Of a stretch of DNA of 64,000 bases, positions 37,301 through 45,432 are shown piece after piece; position 1 is the stretch's first letter; the number at the start of each line of letters is the position of its first letter. A model generated the notes under the pieces. The model did no database searches and had not been told where the DNA came from. It saw only the letters and a list, made by a program, of their open reading frames with translations. Source of the stretch: M55B112 sp040880545 (GTDB lineage: Bacteria > Bacteroidota > Bacteroidia > Bacteroidales > GCA-2748055); assembly GCA_040880545.1 (NCBI GenBank), contig JBBDIE010000150.1, forward strand, positions 1-64,000. Reading direction: 5' to 3'. The translations under genes were made by a program, and so were the position numbers.

Positions 37301-38487
37301 GCGGTAATCTCGGTTTTATTTGTGCCTGCATCATCATCAGAAATAAACCATTTGAGTTCAGAAGCACCTTCAGCATCACCATTGATATCCACATACTGGT
37401 AACTGGCTGTCATTACCTCTCCAACCTTTGTGAGGCCCTCAACCTGTACGTTGTTTGCAGTGGGAGCGCCTTCAGTGGCTACAGATTTTATATAAGCAGC
37501 ACCTGAAAAAGAGAAAATGGCGTAGGAACCATCAGGATTTCCGATCGCAGCCTGTTCCTGTCCATCACCATATTCCGGTGGCCAACCTGGAGCAACCGGG
37601 GCCGTGCCGGGAATAGAGTCTATGAAATTAGTTCTTGTCACATCGGAAAAGTCAGCACTGGCAGCGGTAATGTCAATGGTATGGAAGGCTCCCAGGTTTG
37701 AGACTGCAAGATAGGTACTTGATCCAAAACTGAATTGCTTTACATCACCAGTAGCTCCCCAGAAAAGGGAACCATCTATTGTACCGACTACATTCCCGGT
37801 TCCATCAATTTTAGCTGGAGACTGGGTGGAATTGCTGTACCAGAAACCATCTGATATTTTTGTTCCAAGAGCCTGTACATGCAGATCTATACCCGCAGTG
37901 ACTCCCGTGAGCGCAAGTGTCGTAGGATCACCCAAAACACCATTCACAACTTCAAAATAGATAACTGAAGCTATATCATAGATGGGAACAATGATCAGTG
38001 CTTCATCGGTATAATCACCGTACACACTGAATCCTGGCCCAAAATCCGCGTCGTCACTATTTTGGTATAGTACTACAGGATCAGTATCTTCAGAAGCCCA
38101 GTAATAAATTTTGAAAGGATTAAATGTATTTGTGGTGGTCATTGTAGCAAATATTCCACCATCCATACTAACCTCAACATCGTTGATCCCATAACCATTT
38201 TCAGCAACGGTTAATGCAGAGAGATCAATCTTGTTTAGTTCTGCTCCGGTCGAAGCATCAAGGATTTGAACTACATTGGCGTCTGCAGTGTTTGCAGCAC
38301 CACCGGTTGTTCCTGCAACATACAATTGATTGGTATTGGCATTATAGGCGATTCCCCTATAGTCCTTACCAGTGTTCCAGGTTGGGGAAATATTCCATAC
38401 TTCCCCTGGTTGCGCATTAACCATTAATCCTCCCATCAGAAGCATCATGGTTAATAACCAAACATAATGTGTGTTTTTAATTTTCAT
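34399..38487 (-). CDS. Large secreted double beta-propeller protein with Ig-like repeat array and T9SS domain
   Basis: A 1362-residue protein with a signal peptide (1-25). Order of parts: a DUF4623-like propeller (about 28-335); four tandem Ig-like repeats of about 100 residues (341-757) built on SYTYxDxNGDxEGxS and KWYxADDAxGTN; a second propeller (about 766-1070); a SwmB-like module (1071-1172); a fifth, diverged Ig-like repeat (1174-1275); and a T9SS type-A domain (RAYPNPVMDILTI, from 1288). The second propeller resembles the product of the neighbouring gene at 38515. It is probably a surface-displayed or released binding protein. No catalytic residues are recognisable. It lies 27 bp after the upstream gene and is followed by a terminator. 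Confidence 0.8.
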   Translation of the reverse strand: MKIKNTHYVWLLTMMLLMGGLMVNAQPGEVWNISPTWNTGKDYRGIAYNANTNQLYVAGTTGGAANTADANVVQILDASTGAELNKIDLSALTVAENGYGINDVEVSMDGGIFATMTTTNTFNPFKIYYWASEDTDPVVLYQNSDDADFGPGFSVYGDYTDEALIIVPIYDIASVIYFEVVNGVLGDPTTLALTGVTAGIDLHVQALGTKISDGFWYSNSTQSPAKIDGTGNVVGTIDGSLFWGATGDVKQFSFGSSTYLAVSNLGAFHTIDITAASADFSDVTRTNFIDSIPGTAPVAPGWPPEYGDGQEQAAIGNPDGSYAIFSFSGAAYIKSVATEGAPTANNVQVEGLTKVGEVMTASYQYVDINGDAEGASELKWFISDDDAGTNKTEITAAAGSLTYTILAEDENKYISFSVLPVAATGTVSDALHLVETAYFGPVLTDAEPPVANDVAITGTIAVNETLTGSYTYFDENGDAEGESVIKWYTADDAVGTNMVEVATGTLTYLVKPEDDAKFILFSVTPVAETGVLLTGETVTVASATAVTFPEFAPEASDLTITGREEVDGELTGTYTYSDLNGDEEGATILKWYRADDAAGTNMVEVADGVSTYIAVAEDEGKFIIFEVTPVTVGDDVGDPVMTATGMIAAKPAPEAPVASDVMVHGTPEVGAVLYGSYTYSDRTDDPEGVSVHKWYTADDAGGTNKVEITSATGSYVLVVTEDVIGKHLVYEITPVATVGELLEGEPVEAVTAEAAVASTNEGDFERTWMRAVKVDALAEYVGTGSTERGFAVGTEHIYIASRFGGTKLVVADKLNGAFVSEMSTTGLDVGLFRISDVEVSADGQILACPLQLDASTAPFVVYKWENELAEPTKFIEFTSADAMRLGDKFTVVGDVSGDALIFAAQSAGNKVVRWVVTGGIVDAGTVITLQNVTSIGSTPSAYPITNSPDANFIVDGRGAQPQIFNKDGNYVGALEGIGQNNNQSNSPQVFYYKNRTLVAFHQKNDAGLWNIIVQDITGSTHITVGTSEELSSANQELGGVHVQADEEFFHLYMLSANNGIARFKGLLELPGYTYSETNETGDKLNIWFSKTMSEDGFDGTGWSVNIGETVADVDTIYRDTEDPTILILELTATVSAGDAVTVVYDGSGSVVSFDGMPLNAFGPEDVVNIVGVSAPEALDVAITGVERAGETLTASYTYNDADGDLEGTSEYQWWYATDAEGSDKLKILGETSLEYVVGNDMEAKFIAFEVIPVALTGGLDYLVGTAAMSDFVRIIPVGIDNDNFNNIRAYPNPVMDILTIDNMGSIESVSVIDITGKLIKTVNTHQQIRVNLEMGDLSSGLYYLRLNDDSGSSKVLKIVKVQ
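36217..37467 (-). repeat. Four tandem ~105-codon Ig-like repeats within the 1362-residue protein
   Basis: Residues 341-446, 447-551, 552-652 and 653-757 are copies of one module: a start like APEASDLTITG, then SYTYSDLNGDEEG, KWYRADDAAGTN and FEVTPV. The periodic nucleotide sequence also keeps a long open frame on the opposite strand (36496-37161), which is a shadow and not a gene. A fifth, more diverged copy is at 34663-34968. Confidence 0.85.
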
Positions 38488-38514
38488 GCTAATTGATTTA
38501 GTTTAATTAAGTAT

Positions 38515-39942
38515 TTATTTAATTAGTAGTTGTCCGCTTTCAATTTTATTGTCATGGACAATCTGGTACACGTATGCACCAGCGGAAAGCTGAGATGTAT
38601 TATACCGGATGGTCTGTTCGCCCGGTATGGCTTTCCCGGCAACAATTCCCAGGAATTTACCGGAGATATCAAATAATTTTACTGAAACAGGACCACTGGC
38701 TCCGTCGGGCAGGGTAAACCTGAAATCTGCATACGCTGTTGCAGGATTTGGGAATGCCTTTACACCAAATACTTTGGTGAATTCCCTTACCGAAGGTGTG
38801 GTTGCAACCAACCCATCGATTTTAAAACATGCAATTCCGTTCGAAGGAGCACAAACGAAAAGATGGAGTGTATCGTCCAGAACGCCGAATTCAACAGCTC
38901 CTTCTCCGAAGGCATTGTCGAATCGTACACCGAATGTGGGAGTGAATCCTATGACATCCACATCAGTAACGTTTTCACCATGTTTGGAAATATCGAAAAC
39001 ATATCCGCTCTGATCACCACAGAACATACCCATGAGCAACTTCCCCCCAAATTCAACTATTCTTCCCGCCAGTACTGCCGATGGATGGTTAGCCGTGCTG
39101 ATGGCCACCTGCGACAAATTTACTCCGGCAGTTGTAAAGAGGGTCGGCATAAATCCTTTCCCGCTGACGTAGATCCAGTCTGCTTTGCCAGGTACACCGG
39201 CGACCGTGGGTGATGTACCCACATTGGCAATGTCCTGCAGTGTAATTACAGTGGGACTTTCATCCACCACACCTGCAGTGGATTTCCAGCGAAGTATCTT
39301 GTTCGTTTCGCCTGCACCTGCATATATATAGGCTTCGGAATCCCAGTTGCCGATCACACTGAATTTATCACCAAGACGGTAACCTCCTTGCTTGTAATCG
39401 ATAATGGTTTGGGGTATATCCTGCTCCCAACTCCAGCGATATACGCGAAATGCTTTTACAGACACGTATCCGCCTTCCAGTTGAACGTCGGGCCCGGATG
39501 CCAGTGTCATGTTACAGGCAAAAATGCTTCCATCCTCTGTGGCTGTAACATTGTTCAGCGGATAACCACCGCCATAATTTTCATCGGAGCTGTTGATCCC
39601 GGTTGTAAGCAACTTGGAAAGACCAAATGCCGGTGCTTCCCCGGTGTAGGGATCCAGGATATATACATGGGGCTGACTCACATCCAACACCCCGTCTTCA
39701 TCCGTATCTATAGCATGCCTGCTTGATACATATACATGCCCCGAGTAATCGCTGTAAACGATTCCGCGCTCCACAGCTGCATAGGCCGGACTGCCATCTT
39801 CAGCCTCGCTGCCGTCAGTAAACCATGCAGGAGCATTCTCGCCAAAATGAGCCCATCTCTCCACAAAGGTGATGGTGTCCTGTCCGAATGAAAACAGAAC
39901 GGTAAGCGAGAACATCATACTTACGAGTAGTAGTTTCTTCAT
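38515..39942 (-). CDS. Secreted DUF4623-like beta-propeller protein with T9SS sorting domain
   Basis: A 475-residue protein with signal peptide (MKKLLLVSMMFSLTVLFSFGQ), a propeller-like body (about 25-385) and a C-terminal type-A T9SS domain (KAFPNPATAYADFRFTLP, from about 395). The stretches RLGDKFSVIGNWDSEAYIY and SPTVITLQDIANVGTSPT recur in altered form in the second propeller of the downstream 1362-residue protein, so the two are paralogous. It is the first gene of the minus-strand unit opposite the GHL10 gene at 40359, with operator-like dyads 50-220 bp upstream. A ligand-binding surface role is likely; the ligand is unknown. Confidence 0.78.
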   Translation of the reverse strand: MKKLLLVSMMFSLTVLFSFGQDTITFVERWAHFGENAPAWFTDGSEAEDGSPAYAAVERGIVYSDYSGHVYVSSRHAIDTDEDGVLDVSQPHVYILDPYTGEAPAFGLSKLLTTGINSSDENYGGGYPLNNVTATEDGSIFACNMTLASGPDVQLEGGYVSVKAFRVYRWSWEQDIPQTIIDYKQGGYRLGDKFSVIGNWDSEAYIYAGAGETNKILRWKSTAGVVDESPTVITLQDIANVGTSPTVAGVPGKADWIYVSGKGFMPTLFTTAGVNLSQVAISTANHPSAVLAGRIVEFGGKLLMGMFCGDQSGYVFDISKHGENVTDVDVIGFTPTFGVRFDNAFGEGAVEFGVLDDTLHLFVCAPSNGIACFKIDGLVATTPSVREFTKVFGVKAFPNPATAYADFRFTLPDGASGPVSVKLFDISGKFLGIVAGKAIPGEQTIRYNTSQLSAGAYVYQIVHDNKIESGQLLIK

Positions 39943-39991
39943 AGTGTTAGTTTTTAGAATTTAATGATTGGCTTTTTAAGAAATTTGTATT

Positions 39992-40002
39992 TTGTATTAC
40001 AA
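39992..40002. promoter_or_regulatory. Operator-like dyad TTGTATTACAA
   Basis: A perfect 11-bp dyad matching the FadR-subfamily GntR operator pattern TNGTNNNACNA, 50 bp before the start codon at 39942. It is part of a 19-bp segment (39982-40000) repeated with one change at 51082-51100 upstream of the lactate-type dehydrogenase. Confidence 0.5.
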
Positions 40003-40148
40003 CAATAACATAATTCTATTTCAGGACAGTGGTTTAAAGATGTCAGAGACCGGTTGAAAATACCATAAACAGCTTAATTGTAAGATAGATGACCATTAAT
40101 ATTAGCAGAATACACCCATTTTTCAAACTCCTGCTAAAGCAAAAATAC

Positions 40149-40163
40149 ATTTGTATGACAAAT
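40149..40163. promoter_or_regulatory. Operator-like 15-bp dyad ATTTGTATGACAAAT
   Basis: A perfect 6-3-6 inverted repeat fitting TNGTNNNACNA of FadR-subfamily GntR regulators. Copies with 14 of 15 identical bases, spacer included, occur at 41941-41955 and, reversed, at 51282-51296. A FadR-subfamily regulator is encoded at 54242, making it the candidate binder. Confidence 0.6.
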
Positions 40164-40358
40164 ATATTGAAAGAATTGAACATGCTGTACAACATAAAAA
40201 AGCATAATGTATGATGTATTACAAATTTTCAAAATGTTGCATTATTGTATAAAATTTAAATGTACTATCGCTGCATGTATGATATTTGGAGTGTTTACCG
40301 GCTATTCTCATTAAATTATATGGATCCTGATCAATGCAGATAAAAAAAATAAACTCAT

Positions 40359-41882
40359 ATGAAATCTGACATTTACAAAACTTTCTTTCTTTTAATCTGT
40401 GGATTGTTGATCAATTGTTTCACTGCACCGGTGCTGGATGCCCAGATTCCTAAACGGGAATTCAGGGCTGTCTGGGTGGCAACAGTAGCCAATATAGACT
40501 GGCCATCCAGGCCGGGCTTATCCACTGAAGAACAGAAGATCGAGGTTATCCGTATACTGGACAGGCACAAGGAGATAGGGATGAATGCAATCATTTTGCA
40601 GGTACGGCCGGCTGCCGATGCTCTCTACAGTTCTGATTACGAACCATGGTCCAGGTATTTATCAGGAAGCCAGGGTGTTGCGCCAGACCCCCTGTATGAT
40701 CCGCTAGCATTCTGGATTGATGAGGCCCACAAACGTGGTATGGAGCTGCATGCATGGCTTAATCCATACAGGATCAGGTTAAACCAGGACCATGAACTGG
40801 ACAGCAGTCACATGATGTTTGATCATCCGGAATGGACCTTTATGTATGGTGGACAAACCTATTATTCCCCGGCAATTCCCGGGGTTTGGCAATTTCTGAC
40901 GGAGGTTGTTATCGATGTTGTAGGGCGGTATGATATTGATGCAGTGCACTTTGATGATTATTTTTACCCTTACCAGGTAAGTAATGAGATCTTTCCAGAT
41001 GACTCATTGTTCGAACGATACGGAGGGGAATTTTACCCCGACAGGAAAGATGACTGGCGGAGACAAAATGTGGATACAATAATACACCGGCTCTCCATTG
41101 CCATCAAATCAACGAAGCCCTGGGTGAAATTTGGTATCAGTCCGTTTGGTGTCTGGCGTAACCGTATGGATGATCCAGACGGCTCTGAAACCATGGCCGG
41201 AACATCTAACTATGATGGCCTGTATGCCGATGTAACAAAGTGGCAGAGAGAGGGATGGATAGATTACCTGATGCCCCAGATCTACTGGCGCGACGACCAT
41301 CCGGTTGCAGACTTTTCAACCCTGGCATACTGGTGGAACGACGCAGCCTTCGGACGTGAGGTATATGTAGGATTGGCCCCATACCGGATAGATAGGAAAT
41401 CGGAGTTTAAACTGTGGAAAAGGGACCGGTTTTTCTTGCAGCAGCTATCGGTTTTAAGATCGCTGGATCATATCCATGGCTATGGAATGTTTAGCAGCAA
41501 ACATTTTTTCCGGGATGATCTGAGCAGACTCAATAGAAAATTGCAGCGAAAATATGCCAAATATCCGGCAATTATCCCATCTATGCCATGGATAGACAAC
41601 ACCCCTCCCGAATACCCCATGGAGCTGTCATCCAGCGGTTTGAGGTTGAAATGGAAGGTGAAATATGTTGAAAATGAGTTTGATAAACCAAGGTTTTTTG
41701 TTATTTATCGTTACGATGCCTCAGAAGAGAGAAACCTGAAATCAGCAGATAAAATTATTGCTGTTACAGGTTTGCATTATTACGAGTTTGATAAGGAGAT
41801 ACCTAAAGGGGTGTACCGGGTGGCGGCACTCGACAGGTTGAATAACGAGAGTCAGCTCAGTGATCCGTTGGTTATCCAATGA
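40359..41882 (+). CDS. GHL10 (DUF187) glycoside hydrolase, secreted
   Basis: A 507-residue enzyme with an N-terminal signal sequence (MKSDIYKTFFLLICGLLINC; a cysteine at about residue 20 could be lipidated, but the lipobox is poor). The GHL10 barrel spans about 30-400, with REFRAVWVATVANIDWPS, NAIILQVRPAADALYSS, HAWLNPYRIR and the DAVHFDDYFYPYQ acidic motif. A short FN3-like module ends the protein, without a T9SS domain. It is a paralogue of the 1024-residue enzyme at 23909, but should stay periplasmic or membrane-bound. Characterised relatives cut denuded peptidoglycan glycan. It opens the plus-strand run opposite the secreted propeller genes. Confidence 0.88.
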   Translation: MKSDIYKTFFLLICGLLINCFTAPVLDAQIPKREFRAVWVATVANIDWPSRPGLSTEEQKIEVIRILDRHKEIGMNAIILQVRPAADALYSSDYEPWSRYLSGSQGVAPDPLYDPLAFWIDEAHKRGMELHAWLNPYRIRLNQDHELDSSHMMFDHPEWTFMYGGQTYYSPAIPGVWQFLTEVVIDVVGRYDIDAVHFDDYFYPYQVSNEIFPDDSLFERYGGEFYPDRKDDWRRQNVDTIIHRLSIAIKSTKPWVKFGISPFGVWRNRMDDPDGSETMAGTSNYDGLYADVTKWQREGWIDYLMPQIYWRDDHPVADFSTLAYWWNDAAFGREVYVGLAPYRIDRKSEFKLWKRDRFFLQQLSVLRSLDHIHGYGMFSSKHFFRDDLSRLNRKLQRKYAKYPAIIPSMPWIDNTPPEYPMELSSSGLRLKWKVKYVENEFDKPRFFVIYRYDASEERNLKSADKIIAVTGLHYYEFDKEIPKGVYRVAALDRLNNESQLSDPLVIQ

Positions 41883-41940
41883 ACTGACAGTTGTCTTCTG
41901 TAATCCCTGATTATATTCAGAAATAAATTCTATGGAAAGA

Positions 41941-41955
41941 ATATGTATGACAAAT
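41941..41955. promoter_or_regulatory. Operator-like site ATATGTATGACAAAT
   Basis: Identical in 14 of 15 bases to the dyad at 40149-40163. It lies 103 bp before the glycosyltransferase start and 24 bp upstream of a TAATTTTG -7 box, close to where a -33 element would be. The position allows either repression or activation. Confidence 0.5.
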
Positions 41956-41979
41956 TTTTAAAATTTAAAGTTTATTCTT

Positions 41980-41987
41980 TAATTTTG
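41980..41987 (+). promoter_or_regulatory. -7 promoter box TAATTTTG upstream of the glycosyltransferase operon
   Basis: Matches TAnnTTTG and stands 70 bp before ATG 42058. The -33 region is T-rich (41955-41965) but lacks a clear TTTG. Together with the operator-like site at 41941 it suggests a separate start for the glycosyltransferase to NagB genes. Confidence 0.35.
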
Positions 41988-42057
41988 GTCTTTCAGCTGG
42001 ATAAAATCAGCTAAAAAATGGCCAAATTAAAATTATTTGTATTATAACTTCTGCCCT

Positions 42058-43521
42058 ATGACAATGATCGACTGTTTTATCACATGTAACAGGGAGGAAA
42101 AGTACCTGGAGATTTTCGAAAAGTATAATTCTCAACCATTGGTTAACCAGGTAGTTTTTTTGGGACAAGTTGCAGGTGAAAACGAAAATTCTGATTATGA
42201 AACATGGCCGTTCCACGGTAATTTCAGCACAGGCCTTATTCAAAAGATTGCCCGTAAGGCTGGTGACAGATATGCACTGGTTATATCGGTTGACAGCGAT
42301 GTGCAGCCTGGTCCTGATGCTTTGGAGAGGTTTGTGGATGTTGCTGTTGATACAAACGCAGGAATGCTCTATTCAAATTTTTATACCATGGATGACGGGA
42401 AAAGGATTCCTCATCCGGTAAACGATTATCAGCAGGGTAGTTTGCGGGATGATTTTAATTTCGGGCCATTGCTCTTTTTTAATGGTGGTACCCTTAATAT
42501 AGCAGCTTCAGGGTTGGTTGAGCAGTTTGAGTTTGCTGGTTTGTATCAGCTTAGACTTGCTGTTTCAAGGTTTGCATCACTATTTAGGATATCGGAGTAC
42601 CTGTATGAGGCTGAAGTAATTGATAACCGGGTTTCCGGGAAGAAATTATTCGATTACGTGGATCCGAAGAACCGGGAAGTACAGCTTGAAATGGAAAAAG
42701 CAGTGTCCTGGCACCTCAAAGAGATTAATGGATTTTTGACTCCTGAATCCATGGAAGTGGACCTGAACAGTGAAATATTTGAGGAGGAAGCATCTGTGAT
42801 CATTCCTGTTTTGAACAGGAAAACAACCATTGCTGATGCCATAGAATCGGTTATGAAACAGGTAACAAACTTCAGCTTTAACCTGATTATTGTTGATAAC
42901 CATTCAACAGATGGAACTACCGCTATCATCGATTCTTACAAGGACAAATTTGAAAATCTTATCCATATTATACCTGAAAGAAAAGACCTGGGCATTGGAG
43001 GCTGCTGGAACAGGGCAGCCGCTGATCCGAAGTGCGGGAAATTTGCAGTACAACTCGACAGCGACGACCTCTATTCCGATAAAAATACACTTCAGCAGAT
43101 TGTTGACCAATTTTATAAGGAACGATGTGCCATGGTAATTGGAACCTACAGGATGACAGATTTTAATCTGCAGGAAATTCCTCCGGGATTAATTGATCAT
43201 AAGGAATGGACAGCGGATAATGGTAAGAATAATGCTTTGAGAATTAACGGACTCGGAGCGCCAAGGGCCTTTTATACACCCATTCTGCGACAAAATAAAC
43301 TGCCCAATGTACATTATGGTGAAGATTATGGGATCGGAATAAAATTATGCAGAAAATACAAAATAGGAAGAATTTACCATCCGCTGTATCTTTGTCGAAG
43401 GTGGGAGGATAATTCAGACGCATCATTGTCGGTTGAACAGGTCAACAGGAATAATGCATACAAGGATTCATTGCGCACCATAGAACTACTGGCCCGGATC
43501 CACCAAAACGGAGGTTCATAA
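42058..43521 (+). CDS. Glycosyltransferase family 2-type protein with two GT-A-like halves
   Basis: Encodes 487 residues from ATG 42058; an ATG at 42037 is less likely because it adds unrelated residues. The C-terminal half is a clear GT2 domain (about 245-470): ASVIIPVLNRKTTIADAIES, IIVDNHSTDGT and the nucleotide-sugar DXD-like VQLDSDDLYSD. The N-terminal half (about 1-230) is GT-A-like too, with VISVDSDVQPGPDAL. No membrane segment or signal is seen, so it is cytosolic. The donor and acceptor are unknown. It ends 14 bp before the HIT/GalT-like gene and lies among amino-sugar and muropeptide-type genes. Confidence 0.8.
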   Translation: MTMIDCFITCNREEKYLEIFEKYNSQPLVNQVVFLGQVAGENENSDYETWPFHGNFSTGLIQKIARKAGDRYALVISVDSDVQPGPDALERFVDVAVDTNAGMLYSNFYTMDDGKRIPHPVNDYQQGSLRDDFNFGPLLFFNGGTLNIAASGLVEQFEFAGLYQLRLAVSRFASLFRISEYLYEAEVIDNRVSGKKLFDYVDPKNREVQLEMEKAVSWHLKEINGFLTPESMEVDLNSEIFEEEASVIIPVLNRKTTIADAIESVMKQVTNFSFNLIIVDNHSTDGTTAIIDSYKDKFENLIHIIPERKDLGIGGCWNRAAADPKCGKFAVQLDSDDLYSDKNTLQQIVDQFYKERCAMVIGTYRMTDFNLQEIPPGLIDHKEWTADNGKNNALRINGLGAPRAFYTPILRQNKLPNVHYGEDYGIGIKLCRKYKIGRIYHPLYLCRRWEDNSDASLSVEQVNRNNAYKDSLRTIELLARIHQNGGS

Positions 43522-43535
43522 ATTCGGTTATTCCT

Positions 43536-44477
43536 ATGGATTACCAGGAAAAGACAATACAATTACTGGACAAGCAGAGGAGGGATTGGATGCTTCTCAG
43601 GACGAATTACGAAGGGTTGATCCATGCCAGAACAAAATCTTTCGACTTTAATCATTTCAGGATCGATATTCAGTATAATCCGAAAAGGATCATTTCGTCC
43701 GGAGCAAAGGTAGATGACGCTTCCATAAGTAGCAGGAAATGTTTCTTATGTTTCGAAAACAGGCCAGATGAGCAGAGTCATGTTCTGTATGAAAAGGATT
43801 ACGCCATATTATGTAATCCTTATCCTATATTTTCAGATCATCTGACCATTGCCAGTCTGGAGCATCGGCCGCAACAGATTGAAGGTGAGTTTCACAGACT
43901 CCTTCATCTCAGCAGGGATCTTCCTGGCATGGTTCTGTTTTATAATGGACCGAAATGCGGAGCATCAGCACCAGATCATATGCATTTTCAGGCAGGTAAC
44001 CGCGGACTTATGCCACTGGAGCAGGACTTTAACAACATCGTGCATCAAAACGGTACAGTGTTGATTAAGAAAGATGACCTGACGCTCACTGCCACAGACG
44101 ATGGCTTACGAAGAGTTTTGACGATGGAGTCATCCAATGAGTCGTTTATTGACGACCAGTTTAACAGGATTTTGGAGCATACAAAGATATATTCAGCCGA
44201 TCAGGAACCCATGATGAACTTGCTGGTGTATTACGACAAACTGTGGCGGGTACAGGTTTTTCTCAGGGAATTACACAGGCCGGAACAATATTTCCTGAAG
44301 GGAGAGGACAATATTTTGTTCAGCCCTGCTGCCGTTGATATGGGGGGAACACTGATTCTTCCCCTGGAAAAGGATTTCAGGAAACTCGGGAAAGTGGAGA
44401 TCATCGATATGTTCAAACAGGTGACAATCAACAAAGAAAAATTTAATGATCTGAAAGAATTTCTAAAGGAGAAATGA
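43536..44477 (+). CDS. DUF4922 HIT/GalT-like nucleotidyltransferase or phosphorylase
   Basis: A 313-residue protein with HIT-superfamily features: a CxxC pair (C69, C72 in RKCFLCFENRP) that may bind zinc, the PYPIFSDHLTIASLEHRPQ strand (about 95-113), and the active-site triad HxHxQ in APDHMHFQAG (H148, H150, Q152), as in GalT and Ap4A phosphorylase. The reaction should pass through a nucleotidyl-histidine or use phosphate to cleave a nucleotide (sugar). The substrate is unknown. Location directly after a glycosyltransferase suggests a nucleotide-sugar link. Its end overlaps or touches the next gene. Confidence 0.75.
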   Translation: MDYQEKTIQLLDKQRRDWMLLRTNYEGLIHARTKSFDFNHFRIDIQYNPKRIISSGAKVDDASISSRKCFLCFENRPDEQSHVLYEKDYAILCNPYPIFSDHLTIASLEHRPQQIEGEFHRLLHLSRDLPGMVLFYNGPKCGASAPDHMHFQAGNRGLMPLEQDFNNIVHQNGTVLIKKDDLTLTATDDGLRRVLTMESSNESFIDDQFNRILEHTKIYSADQEPMMNLLVYYDKLWRVQVFLRELHRPEQYFLKGEDNILFSPAAVDMGGTLILPLEKDFRKLGKVEIIDMFKQVTINKEKFNDLKEFLKEK

Positions 44478-44488
44478 CTTGTAATGTT

Positions 44489-45397
44489 ATGATCACAATA
44501 CGTACATACCGGGATAGTGATTTTAAGGAGCTGGCAGCGCTGCTTATCCGTAGCCATAACATGGACTCATTGACGGATGAATTAATCAGGGAGAAACTCT
44601 ATGCCGATCCCGACTGGAATCCTGAATCAGCGCTGGTTGCCGAGGCAGATGAATCGATAGCAGGTTTTATGATGGGGGTTATTCGCACGATAAAGGGTAC
44701 AGTATACGGGTATGTCAAGTTAATGACGGTGGATGTCAGACAGCGGAGAAAAGGGTTAGCCACTGCATTGTACAGTAAACTGGAACAGCATTTCCTTGAA
44801 AACAACGTGCAATTTGTCAGAATTTATGATGTTCCGTTGAATTACTTCGTTCCCGGGGTTGATCCGGGATATACAGAAGCTGTCTGTTTTGCATTGAAGC
44901 GTGGTTTTACGCGAAATGGTGAGGCGGTAAATATGACAGTGAATTTGAATTGGTCAGACTGGGATTCGACAGAACAGGAAACCGTATTAAGGGAAAAACA
45001 TATTGAATTCAGGCGAGCCACACCGAATGATTTTAAGCCGCTTATCAGTTTCATTTCCAGTGAATGGGCACTATGGGGTCACGAACTTGGTATGGGCATG
45101 AAGAATGAACCTGTCTCAATATTTCTGGCACTTCGGGATAACAAAATCCTGGCATTCGCAGCCTATGATTGCAATAACAAAGGTACAGGGTGGTTTGGCC
45201 CCATGGGAACGGACCCTTTGATGCGCGGCCACAATTTAGGAAGGATCCTTCTGTACAAGTGCCTGGCAGAGTTGCGCGGACAGGAACGGAAGACTGCCAT
45301 AATTCCCTGGGTGGCACCTATCGGATTTTATGCACATCATGCAAATGCCAGGATTAGCAGGACATTTTGGAGGTTTCAAAAGCACATCCAAGATTAA
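44489..45397 (+). CDS. Tandem GNAT acetyltransferase
   Basis: Encodes 302 residues from ATG 44489; ATG 44474, overlapping the previous stop codon by 4 bp, is a good alternative. Two GNAT folds lie in line. The first (about 1-150) has an acetyl-CoA loop VRQRRKGLATALYSKL. The second (about 165-300) has MRGHNLGRILLYKCLAEL. One half may be structural. Such double GNATs acylate amines, including amino sugars and peptides; here the substrate is unknown. Co-transcription with SpoIID, AmpG-like and NagB-like genes hints at an amino sugar or muropeptide. Confidence 0.75.
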   Translation: MITIRTYRDSDFKELAALLIRSHNMDSLTDELIREKLYADPDWNPESALVAEADESIAGFMMGVIRTIKGTVYGYVKLMTVDVRQRRKGLATALYSKLEQHFLENNVQFVRIYDVPLNYFVPGVDPGYTEAVCFALKRGFTRNGEAVNMTVNLNWSDWDSTEQETVLREKHIEFRRATPNDFKPLISFISSEWALWGHELGMGMKNEPVSIFLALRDNKILAFAAYDCNNKGTGWFGPMGTDPLMRGHNLGRILLYKCLAELRGQERKTAIIPWVAPIGFYAHHANARISRTFWRFQKHIQD

Positions 45398-45432
45398 AAG
45401 AATATATTACTATTGTAAATGATCTTAATCAT

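Larger units (their letters stand above)
39943..40358. promoter_or_regulatory. Divergent intergenic control region (416 bp) between propeller and GHL10 operons
   Basis: A very A+T-rich gene-free stretch that must hold promoters for both directions. It contains two FadR-type dyads (39992-40002 and 40149-40163), a half-site TGTATTACAAAT at about 40212, and minus-strand -7-like boxes TATATTTG (40159-40166) and TATTTTTG (40140-40147). The dyad at 40149 overlaps the first of these boxes, so a bound protein there could block minus-strand transcription. No coding sequence is visible. Confidence 0.6.

Noticed and set aside
39943..40358. Possible CRISPR or replication origin in the A+T-rich spacer
   Set aside because: No regular repeat-spacer pattern and no DnaA-box cluster or dnaA neighbour; the divergent promoters explain the composition.
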